DNA of 17,742 nt from JBGSTR01 sp963707135 (GTDB taxonomy: Bacteria; Pseudomonadota; Gammaproteobacteria; Chromatiales; Chromatiaceae). This document shows, piece by piece, positions 1-7,130 of the stretch; position 1 is the stretch's first letter, and each line of letters starts with the position of its first letter. The position numbers and the translations under genes were made by a program. The stretch lies in NCBI GenBank assembly GCA_963707135.1, contig CAVPOY010000046.1:1-17742 (forward strand), read 5' to 3'. The notes beneath the pieces are model-generated. The model saw only the letters and a list, made by a program, of their open reading frames with translations, had not been told where the DNA came from and ran no database searches.

Positions 1-29
1 TCCCCCGGCCGCTCACCCGTGTATCGGTT

Positions 30-49
30 GGGCGCGCGGGAACGCGCCC
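30..49 (-). terminator. GC hairpin downstream of the gltD remnant
   Basis: A perfect 7-bp inverted repeat, GGGCGCG at 30-36 and CGCGCCC at 43-49, encloses a 6-nt loop. It lies about 35 bases beyond the stop codon of the minus-strand gltD remnant, where a transcription terminator would be expected. No run of T follows on the minus strand, so this is not a classical intrinsic terminator. It may simply reflect GC-rich sequence. Confidence 0.3.
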
Positions 50-82
50 CGACCTACGATGCGGGGACAGCCGGGTCGCCCG

Positions 83-1530
83 TCAGACCTCCGGCAGATC
101 GGTGGACCCCGAAAGGTGCAGGTCGACCGCCCGGGCGCACTGCCGCCCCTCGCGAATCGCCCATACCACGAGCGACTGGCCCCGGCGGGCGTCGCCGCAC
201 GCGAACACGCCCTCCCGGCTGGTACGCCAGTCGCGCTCGTCGGCGGCGACATTGCCGCGCGCGTCGAGCGCGAGCCCCCGAGCCCGGTCAACAGGTCGTC
301 GTGCACCGGGTGCCGATATCCGGTCGCGAGCAGCGCCAGCTGCGCCGGCAGGCGGCGCACCGGCCCGTCCACCGGCTCTCGCCGCCATCAGCCATCAGCC
401 TTCGGAAACCAACGCAGCCGCTGCATCGCGACGAAGCTGACCCGGCCGGAGCGGCCTTCGAAACCGACCGTATCCCAGCCCCAGATCCGGATGCCACCCT
501 CGGAGTCGTGATCGCTGGTTGAGCGCTCGGGAACCGGCCTCGGCCAATGGTGAAGCACATCGGCGTGCTCGGGCGGCCGGGCGTGATACTGGACCTGCGT
601 GACGCTGCGCGCGCCCTGCCGAATGGCGGTCCCGACGCAGTCGGACCCGGTTTCGCCGCCGCCGATCACTACGACGTCGCGATCCCGCGCCTCGATTCGC
701 GCCGCCGGCTCGATGGACTGGCCCGCGTTGCGACGGTTCTGTTGGGTCAGATACCCGAGCGCGAAGTGGATGCCTCCGAGCTCCCGGCCCGGCACCTGCA
801 AATCGCGGGGCTCGGCAGACCCGCAGGCCAGGACCAGCGCGTGGACCGACCGCCGCAGGCGTTCAACGTCCGGGTCCGTGCCCACGCGCTTGCTCGGCCG
901 AAAACGCACGCCCTCGGTACGCAATTGTTCGAGCCGCCTGTCGAGCGCTCGCTTCTCCAACCGAAAGTCGGGAATCCCGTAACGCAGCAGCCCGCCGATC
1001 GCGTCGGAGCTTTCGTACACCGTCACGCGATAGCCTACCCGGACGAGCTGTTGCGCACAGGCGAGACCAGACGGCCCCGAGCCGACGACCGCCACGCGCT
1101 CGAAGCGCCGAGCCCGAGGAGGCTGGGGCTGCACCCAGCCGTGCGCCCACACGCACTCGGCGATGGCCAGCTCGATGGCCCGGGTGTTTACCGGCGTACC
1201 CGACAGACGCAGAGTGCAGGCATGCTCGCACGGGGCCGGTCAGAGGCGACCGGTGAATTCGGGGAAGTTGTTGGTGGACTCGAGCCCTTCCCAGGCGGCC
1301 CGCCAGCGGTCCTCGCCCACGAGCTCGTTGAAATCCGGGATCAGGTTGTGCACCGGGCAGTAGCCGTGGCACCAGGGCGTGCCGCAATCCATGCAGCGTG
1401 CCGACTGCCGGCCGGCCTGGCCCGGCGGCATGACCTGCTCGTACTCGTGCCAGTGTCGTGTCTGCCGTCGCGCGCGCTCCTTGCCGGGCTCGACGCGCGG
1501 GTAGCGCAGGAATCCGCTCGGATCGTTCAT
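83..1530 (-). pseudogene. gltD: Glutamate synthase small subunit (GltD), disrupted
   Basis: The intact enzyme is the FAD/NADPH and 4Fe-4S subunit of glutamate synthase, which passes electrons to GltB for glutamate formation. The start is the ATG at 1530, preceded by GAGGG six bases upstream. The N-terminus has the Fe-S motif CMDCGTPWCHGYCPVHNLIPDFN-like region at about codons 46-68. A TGA at 1242-1240 (codon 97) then replaces the conserved cysteine in FTGR-x-CPAPC; the same frame continues with PAPCEHAC. The FAD motif VAVVGSGPSGLA and the NADPH motif VVVIGGGETGSDCVG follow. A second in-frame TGA lies at 390-388, in the segment between WFPKADG and WRREPV. A frameshift near a C5/G5 run at 275-279 switches to the frame encoding ALDARGNVAADERDW and ending GSTDLPEV. 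Restored length is about 481-482 codons, close to the usual 470-480. No gltB lies upstream, where lpd diverges instead. Two nonsense codons plus a frameshift indicate a dead gene. Confidence 0.88.
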
Positions 1531-1579
1531 CGGCAACCCTCTGCCGCGGAGGCGCTGGCCCTAACCTGATGACAGGGCG

Positions 1580-1617
1580 ACCCTCGGGAGGGTTCCTCAC
1601 CTGATTCGATGAGGTGA
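1580..1617. promoter_or_regulatory. Two adjacent inverted repeats in the gltD/lpd divergent gap
   Basis: The 210-base gap between the two divergent starts contains a perfect palindrome, ACCCTCGGGAGGGT at 1580-1593. Immediately after it lies TCACCT (1597-1602) paired with AGGTGA (1612-1617), separated by nine bases. Both lie about 50-90 bases upstream of the gltD start, where an operator or leader hairpin could act on either gene. I do not recognise the binding protein. Confidence 0.35.
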
Positions 1618-1683
1618 ACAGCGGACAGGCGCCCCCGCATCCCGGGTGACGCCGCGCGGTCGGTCTCTGCACCGCTTACGAGC

Positions 1684-1689
1684 TAGAAT
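1684..1689 (+). promoter_or_regulatory. Candidate -10 element for the lpd operon
   Basis: TAGAAT matches the sigma-70 -10 consensus at five of six positions and lies about 52 bases before the lpd start codon. No convincing -35 hexamer is found 16-18 bases upstream, so the assignment is weak. Confidence 0.25.
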
Positions 1690-1740
1690 GTCAGTTTTGC
1701 GCGCGATGCGCGCCAAACCTGAGATTTCTGGGAGAACCTC

Positions 1741-3153
1741 GTGGAAGTACGCAACGTCGACGTCGCAATCATCGGCTCCGGCACCGCCGGACTCAACGCC
1801 ATGGGCCAGGTGCGCCGCGCCGGCAAGAGCTTCGTGCTGGTCAATGGCGGCGAGCCCGGGACGACCTGCGCGCGGGTCGGCTGCATGCCCTCGAAGGCCA
1901 TGATCCAGGTGGCCGAGGACTACCATCGCCGCACTCATCTTGGAAAATACGGGGTCGACGGTCACGAGGCGATGACGCTGGACGTCCCGGAGGCCCTGGG
2001 ACACGTCCAGGACCTGCGCGATACCTTCGTCGACCGCGTGCTCGGCAACAGCACCGACGACATGCCCCCGGACCTGTTCATCCAGGACTACGCCCGTTTC
2101 CTCGAGCCGACGCTGATCGAGGTGGCCGGCCAGCGCATCCGCGCCGGCGCCGTCGTCATCGCCACCGGCTCCCGGCCGGTCATTCCATCGCCCTGGAGGC
2201 AGTTCGGCGATCGTGTCCTGACCACCGACGACATCTTCGAGCTCGAGGACCTCCCGGGCTCGATGGCCGTCATCGGTTTGGGGACCATCGGCCTGGAGCT
2301 GGGGCAGAGCCTGGCCCGCCTGGGCGTCGAGGTCACCGGATTCGATCAGATAACGGCCGTCGCCGGCGCTCAGGACCCGGAGGTCGCCAAGTGCGCCGTG
2401 GAGATCATCGGGCGGGAGCTGCCAATGTTTCTCGGCCAAGCCGCCGAGATCGGCGAGGATGGCGGGCGTCTGCGGGTCACGGCCGGCGAGAACAGCGTCG
2501 TCGTCGACAAGGTGCTCTGCAGCATCGGGCGCGTGCCCAATGTCGACGGGCTCGGCCTCGAGAACCTGGGTGTCCCGCTCGATTCCCGCGGCCTGCCGTC
2601 GTTCAACCCGAACAGCATGCAGGTCGCCGACCTGCCCGTCTACATCGCGGGCGACGTGACCGGCGATCGTCCGATCCTGCACGAGGCCGGCGACGAGGGA
2701 AAGATCGCCGGTTACAACGCCGCCCACGGGGAGGCGGTGGCCTTCCGGCGCAAGACGCCCCTGTTTATCAATTTCTGCGACCCGAACATCTGCGCGGTGG
2801 GCGCACGCTGGTCCGAGCTCGACCAGGGCACCACGGCGGTCGGCGAGATCCGCTTCGCGCCGGTCGGCCGCGCCCTGATCATGGGCAAGAACAAGGGGGT
2901 GCTCAGGGTCTACGGCGATCGGGTCACGGGCCGCATACTCGGCAGCGAGATGATCGGGCCGAAGGGCGAGAACCTCGCGCACCTGATCTGCTGGTGCATC
3001 GAGCAGGGACTCACGGTCGGCGACCTGTTGCGGATGCCCTTCTATCACCCGGTGATCGAGGAGGCCCTGCAGGCCGCCCTGTACGATCTCTACGGCAAGG
3101 TCGAGGCCAAGAACAGCGGCGGCCTCACCGAGCTGGCGCGGCTCTCGGCATGA
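1741..3153 (+). CDS. lpd: Dihydrolipoyl dehydrogenase (E3)
   Basis: This FAD-dependent disulfide oxidoreductase re-oxidises the dihydrolipoyl groups of 2-oxoacid dehydrogenase complexes, or of the glycine cleavage system, and passes electrons to NAD+ in the cytoplasm. The 470-residue protein has the usual length. The FAD-binding motif GSGTAG is at residues 12-17. The redox pair Cys43/Cys48 sits in CARVGCMPSK. The NAD-binding segment VIGLGTIGLELGQ is near 178-190. The C-terminal dimerisation domain ends with the His436-Glu441 dyad in HPVIEE, where most relatives have HPTxSE. The start is GTG with GGGAG about eight bases upstream. No E1 or E2 gene is adjacent, so its partner complex cannot be inferred. 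It heads a five-gene run, and its TGA overlaps the next possible ATG. A mercuric or glutathione reductase is less likely because neither set of specificity residues is present. Confidence 0.9.
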   Translation: MEVRNVDVAIIGSGTAGLNAMGQVRRAGKSFVLVNGGEPGTTCARVGCMPSKAMIQVAEDYHRRTHLGKYGVDGHEAMTLDVPEALGHVQDLRDTFVDRVLGNSTDDMPPDLFIQDYARFLEPTLIEVAGQRIRAGAVVIATGSRPVIPSPWRQFGDRVLTTDDIFELEDLPGSMAVIGLGTIGLELGQSLARLGVEVTGFDQITAVAGAQDPEVAKCAVEIIGRELPMFLGQAAEIGEDGGRLRVTAGENSVVVDKVLCSIGRVPNVDGLGLENLGVPLDSRGLPSFNPNSMQVADLPVYIAGDVTGDRPILHEAGDEGKIAGYNAAHGEAVAFRRKTPLFINFCDPNICAVGARWSELDQGTTAVGEIRFAPVGRALIMGKNKGVLRVYGDRVTGRILGSEMIGPKGENLAHLICWCIEQGLTVGDLLRMPFYHPVIEEALQAALYDLYGKVEAKNSGGLTELARLSA

Positions 3154-3479
3154 GCGCGGGTGCGGGCCTGCCGCCCATGGCGATTACCGAGAAACAGAAG
3201 CGCTGGCTCAAGGCGCGCGCCCACCACCTGAAACCGGTGGTTACCGTCGGCCAGCAGGGACTCACCGAGCCCGTGCTCGCCGAGATCGACGCGGCCCTGG
3301 CGCACCACGAGCTGCTGAAGGTCAAGATCGCCAGCGGTGACCGAGCGATCCGGGATCAGATCGTCGAGTCGATCGTCGACCGCAGCGGTGCGTCTCTGGT
3401 CACCCGGATCGGAAACGTCGCGGCACTCTACCGGGCCAACCCGCACAAGCGCTCGCCGCTCGCGCTGCCCGCCATCTGA
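3150..3479 (+). CDS. yhbY: YhbY-type CRM-domain RNA-binding protein
   Basis: This is a small single-domain RNA-binding protein. The family associates with the pre-50S ribosomal subunit and 23S rRNA precursors. The core matches the CRM fold from residue 10 onward: ITEKQKRWLKARAHHLKPVV, then VGQQGLTEPVLAEIDAAL, HHELLKVKI and the closing LYR segment. Two starts are possible. The ATG at 3150 overlaps the lpd stop (ATGA) and gives 109 residues. The ATG at 3177 gives 100 residues and fits the family better, since relatives begin two to five residues before the KQK motif. Neither has a clear ribosome-binding site, so translation is probably coupled to lpd. The gene is intact. Confidence 0.88.
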   Translation: MSAGAGLPPMAITEKQKRWLKARAHHLKPVVTVGQQGLTEPVLAEIDAALAHHELLKVKIASGDRAIRDQIVESIVDRSGASLVTRIGNVAALYRANPHKRSPLALPAI

Positions 3480-3582
3480 CCGCCATTCCAGAATCGGCGC
3501 CCGCGGCACCGAAGAAACGCGTCCGGCCCGCCCGCGAGGGCCGGCGCTCCAGCCTGGGGGCCGGCTCCGCGACAGAGGACCA

Positions 3583-4779
3583 ATGCAGATCCGCCCGCCC
3601 CTGTTGATCGCCCTCGGACTGCTCTCCGGGCTGACGCCGTTCGCGATCGACATGTATCTGCCCGGCATACCGGCCATCGCCCGTGACCTGGGCTCGTCGA
3701 TCGAGGTCGCCCAGCTCAGCGTAACCGTCTACCTCGGGGTGTTCGCCCTCGCCCAGCTCCTGCTCGGGCCCCTTTCGGACGTGCTCGGGCGACGCGCCAC
3801 CATCGGCGGCGGGTTGGCCGTGTTCCTGCTCGCGAATCTGGCCTGCGTCCTGGCTCCGGGCATGGGCGCCCTGCTCGCCGCCCGCGCCTTTCAGGCCCTG
3901 GGTGGGGCCGCCGTCGCCGTCTCCATCCCCGCTCTGGTCAGAGATCTCTACGAGAAAGACGACTACGCCCGGGTCATGGGCCTGGTGATGCTGGTCATGG
4001 CCCTCGCCCCGCTTCTGGCCCCGACGGCCGGCGGACTGATCGTCGGCCACGGCAGCTGGCGATGGGTATTTCTCGCCCTGTTCCTGATCGCGCTCGCGGC
4101 CACGGCCCTGTTTTTCGCGCTGATCCCGGAAACTCTAACGATCGAACGGCGCCACACCTTCGAGATCGGCCGGATACTGAGGAACTATCTGCTGCTGACG
4201 CGCCATCGCGCGGGCCTCGGCTATCTGCTGACCGGCGCCATCAGCTTCAGCGGAATGCTGCTGTTCATCGTGACGTCACCGTACGTCTACATCGAGCTGC
4301 ACGGCATCTCCGCGCCCTGGTTCGGCGTCCTGTTCGGCGCCAACGTGGCGCTGGCGATGCTGTTCTCGCTGATCAATGCCCGCTACGCGCGGCGCGTGGG
4401 AGCCGAGCGGCTGCTGCGAATCGGGCTCGGGGTCCAGTTTTTCGCCGCCTGGCTGCTGCTCGGTCTGCTGCTCGTCCTCGACCCGCCGCTGTGGGCGATC
4501 GCGACCGGGGCCGCGCTCTACATCGGCATGGCCGGGCTGGTGCTCGGCAATGCGATGGCCGGGTTCATGGCCTTCTTTCCGCGCATGGCGGGCACCGCGT
4601 CCGCCTTCTCCGGAGCGGCCCGTTTCGGCCTCGCGGCCATCATCGGCTCGCTGGCGAGCCTGGCCCACGACGGCACCGCGCGCCCGCTGCTGCTCGGCAT
4701 GGGCCTGTGTGGGCTCGGCGCGGTAGCCAGTTACCGGCTGATGTGTTGCCCAGCGGGGCAGGCGTCCGCGGCCGAATGA
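3583..4779 (+). CDS. Bcr/CflA-type multidrug MFS exporter
   Basis: This is an inner-membrane proton-antiport drug exporter of the DHA1 major facilitator group, 398 residues long with about twelve predicted membrane segments. The N-terminal FAIDMYLPGIPAIARDL is the signature start of the Bcr/CflA subfamily. The cytoplasmic loop motif GPLSDVLGRR follows at about residues 61-70. Motif C-like MALAPLLAPTAGGLI lies near residue 140. The ATG at 3583 is preceded by GAGG four bases away. The 103-base gap after yhbY holds a GCCGGC pair (3540-3545 and 3560-3565) able to form a hairpin. The stop overlaps the next start (ATGA). The substrate cannot be read from sequence; members have been linked to bicyclomycin, chloramphenicol and sulfonamide efflux. 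Confidence 0.85.
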   Translation: MQIRPPLLIALGLLSGLTPFAIDMYLPGIPAIARDLGSSIEVAQLSVTVYLGVFALAQLLLGPLSDVLGRRATIGGGLAVFLLANLACVLAPGMGALLAARAFQALGGAAVAVSIPALVRDLYEKDDYARVMGLVMLVMALAPLLAPTAGGLIVGHGSWRWVFLALFLIALAATALFFALIPETLTIERRHTFEIGRILRNYLLLTRHRAGLGYLLTGAISFSGMLLFIVTSPYVYIELHGISAPWFGVLFGANVALAMLFSLINARYARRVGAERLLRIGLGVQFFAAWLLLGLLLVLDPPLWAIATGAALYIGMAGLVLGNAMAGFMAFFPRMAGTASAFSGAARFGLAAIIGSLASLAHDGTARPLLLGMGLCGLGAVASYRLMCCPAGQASAAE

Positions 4780-6098
4780 GCGGCGATCGGGACCCCATCG
4801 GGCCCGCCGCCGAAATGGCGGATCCGCCGGCGGGGCGCCGCGACGAACGCTGGCTGACCCTGCTGGCGGGGGCCTATTTCTTTCTGCTGCTCGCGAGCTA
4901 TTACCTGCTGCGACCCGTCCGCGACGAGATGGCCGTGCGATTCGGGGTCGACCAGCTCCACTGGCTGTTCACGGCCACCTTCCTGGTGATGCTCGCCGCG
5001 GTCCCACTGTTTGGGACTGCCAGCGCACGGCTCCGGCGCGGCCGCCTGATTCCGGGCGTCTATCTGGTGTTCGCGCTCTGCCTGCTGCTGTTCCACGCGC
5101 TGCTCACCGGCGAGGCCGCCGCGCTCGCCGGCCCGGTGTTCTATGTCTTCGTCAGCGTCTACAACCTGTTCGTGGTCTCTGTGTTCTGGAGCTTCATGGC
5201 GGACATCTTCGACCGCGAGCAGGGCAAACGGCTGTTTGGGCGGATTGCCGCCGGCGGCAGCCTCGGCGCCATCGCCGGACCCGCCCTGGCCGCCGCCCTC
5301 GCTCAACGGCTAGGGCCCGAGCCGCTGCTGCCGGTGGCCGCCGCGCTCTTGACCGGTGCGACGGTGCTCTCGGTCCTGCTGGCGCGAAGCGCCGGCCAGC
5401 ACGGCGGCTCCGGGGCGCCGCTCGGGGGCGGCCGTTGGGACGGGCTGCTGGACACGTTGCGGGACCCGTTCCTGCGCCAGGTCGGCGTCTTCGTCTGGTT
5501 GTTCGCGACCATCGCGACCTTCCTCTACTTCCAGCAGGCGCAGATCGTCTCCGAGAACATCCCCTCCTCCGCGGAGCGGACCGCGCTGTTCGCCGGAATC
5601 GACCTCGCGGTGAACCTGGTCACGGTCTTCGTCCAGCTGTTCGTCGCCGGCGCCTTGATGCGACGCATCGGGCTCGGCCGTACCCTGGCGGCGGTCCCGG
5701 CGCTGCTGGTGATCGGTCTGCTGCTGCTCGCCGCCCTGCCCCAGCTCGCGGTGCTGATCGCGGTCCAGATCGTTCACCGGGCCGGCACCTACGCCGTCAC
5801 CCGGCCGGCGCGCGAGGTGCTGTTCACCACCGTGGAGCGCGGCGCCCGCTATAAGGCGAAAAATTTCATCGATACCCTGGTGTTTCGGGCCGGCGACGCC
5901 ATGGCTAGCTGGGTCTACGCCGGCCTCAAAGGGCTCGGGCTGGGACTTCCGGCCATCGCCGCGATCGCCGTCCCGCTCGCCGCCGTGTGGGCCCTGCTCG
6001 GACTGCGGCTGGGACGCGTTGCCGAGCACCGGGGGGAAGCGACGACCCATTCGACAACCAAGCGCGATCAGCCGACCGCGCCCGGAGACCCGCCATGA
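4776..6098 (+). CDS. ATP/ADP translocase-like (NTP/NDP exchange) membrane carrier
   Basis: This 440-residue inner-membrane protein has about eleven to twelve hydrophobic segments. It is related to the Npt1/Npt2 nucleotide transporter group (MFS superfamily, TLC-type). The diagnostic N-terminal stretch is YYLLRPVRDEMAVRFGVDQL at about residues 38-57, followed by the LHWLFTATF helix. Further family-like blocks are VFWSFMADIFD, KRLFGRIAAGGSLGAI and the late KAKNFIDTLVFRAGDA. In obligate intracellular bacteria such carriers import host ATP. Versions in free-living bacteria have no established substrate, so nucleotide exchange should not be assumed here. The start overlaps the exporter stop (ATGA), and its own stop overlaps the reductase start, so the three genes are translationally coupled. 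The C-terminal 25 residues are polar and probably cytoplasmic. Confidence 0.8.
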   Translation: MSGDRDPIGPAAEMADPPAGRRDERWLTLLAGAYFFLLLASYYLLRPVRDEMAVRFGVDQLHWLFTATFLVMLAAVPLFGTASARLRRGRLIPGVYLVFALCLLLFHALLTGEAAALAGPVFYVFVSVYNLFVVSVFWSFMADIFDREQGKRLFGRIAAGGSLGAIAGPALAAALAQRLGPEPLLPVAAALLTGATVLSVLLARSAGQHGGSGAPLGGGRWDGLLDTLRDPFLRQVGVFVWLFATIATFLYFQQAQIVSENIPSSAERTALFAGIDLAVNLVTVFVQLFVAGALMRRIGLGRTLAAVPALLVIGLLLLAALPQLAVLIAVQIVHRAGTYAVTRPAREVLFTTVERGARYKAKNFIDTLVFRAGDAMASWVYAGLKGLGLGLPAIAAIAVPLAAVWALLGLRLGRVAEHRGEATTHSTTKRDQPTAPGDPP

Positions 6099-7054
6099 AC
6101 CGAACCGAACCCGAACGTCCGGCCCCGCTCGCCAACCCGGCCCGGCGCCGACTGCTCGCCGGCAGCGCGGCATTGGCGGCCGTTCACGCCGCAGCCGCCC
6201 TCGGGCTCGACACCCCCGAGCGCCCGGCTCCCGAACGCCGGGCGATTCCGTCGACCGGCGAGCCGATCCCGGTGATCGGGCTGGGCACCTCCCGGGTCTT
6301 CGACGTCGGCGACTCGCCGGCCGATCGCGCGGGACCGCGAGGCGTGCTCGCCCTGCTCGCCGAGGTCGGCAACGCCATGGTCGACACCTCGCCGATGTAT
6401 GGCCGCGCGGAGTCCGTCGTCGGGGATCTCGCCGCGGGGCTCGGCGTGCGCGAGCGTCTGTTTCTCGCCACCAAGGTCTGGACCCGTGGCCGCGACGAGG
6501 GAATCCAGCAGATGGACCAATCCTTCACGCGGCTGCGCGCCGAGCGCATGGACCTGATGCAGGTCCACAACCTCGTCGATTGGCGGACCCAGCTGGATAC
6601 GCTGCGCACCTGGAAGGCGCAAGGACGCATCCGCTATATCGGTATCACCCACTACGACGAGGGCGCGCACGCCGACGTGGCGGCCGTGCTCGACCGCGAG
6701 CCGCTGGATTTCCTGCAGATCAATTACTCGCTCGGCGAGCCGGAGGCCGCCGAGCGCCTGCTCCCGCTGGCCGCTGACAAGGGCGTCGCCGTGATCATCA
6801 ACCGCCCTTTCGGCGGCGGCAGCCTGTTTCGACAGGTCCGTAACCAGCCGTTGCCAGGCTGGGCCTCCGAGATCGACTGCACCAGCTGGGCCCAGGTCTT
6901 GCTCAAGTACGTCCTCTCGCATCCCGCGGTCACCTGCGCGATACCGGGTACCGGAAAACCGGAGCACATGCGCGACAATCTCGGCGCGGGGCAAGGGCGA
7001 ATGCCGGACAAGGACCTGCGAGAGCGGATGCTTACCCTGGTCCGGGGCCTGTGA
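6095..7054 (+). CDS. Tat-exported aldo/keto reductase
   Basis: This 319-residue protein of the aldo/keto reductase family is probably periplasmic. The N-terminus carries a twin-arginine motif (RRRLLAG at residues 17-23) followed by an alanine-rich hydrophobic stretch ending near residue 38. The TIM-barrel domain begins at PVIGLGTSRVF. The catalytic tetrad can be assigned as Asp97, Tyr102 (in SPMYGRAE), Lys127 (in ATKVW) and His158 (in QVHNL). A late GTGKPEHMRDNL segment matches the region that binds the phosphate of NADPH. An NADPH enzyme exported through Tat is expected to fold with its cofactor before export. The substrate is unknown. It is the last gene of the run and overlaps the carrier by ATGA. 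Confidence 0.87.
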   Translation: MNRTEPERPAPLANPARRRLLAGSAALAAVHAAAALGLDTPERPAPERRAIPSTGEPIPVIGLGTSRVFDVGDSPADRAGPRGVLALLAEVGNAMVDTSPMYGRAESVVGDLAAGLGVRERLFLATKVWTRGRDEGIQQMDQSFTRLRAERMDLMQVHNLVDWRTQLDTLRTWKAQGRIRYIGITHYDEGAHADVAAVLDREPLDFLQINYSLGEPEAAERLLPLAADKGVAVIINRPFGGGSLFRQVRNQPLPGWASEIDCTSWAQVLLKYVLSHPAVTCAIPGTGKPEHMRDNLGAGQGRMPDKDLRERMLTLVRGL

Positions 7055-7130
7055 AGCGACGCACCGCGACGCGGATCCTCTGCCGCGGGACATGATGGCA
7101 TGGACCGGGACGATCGGCCGGGCCGGGCCG

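Noticed and set aside
1235..1245. TGA at a cysteine codon in gltD as a selenocysteine codon
   Set aside because: No convincing SECIS-like hairpin follows, GltD is not a known selenoprotein family, and the gene also has a second TGA and a frameshift. A pseudogene explains all three.
547..1569. 340-codon plus-strand frame across gltD
   Set aside because: The minus strand holds recognisable GltD motifs throughout; the plus frame has no family features.
1597..3048. 483-codon open frame antisense to lpd
   Set aside because: Composition is typical of a GC-rich shadow frame, and the plus strand is a clear dihydrolipoyl dehydrogenase.
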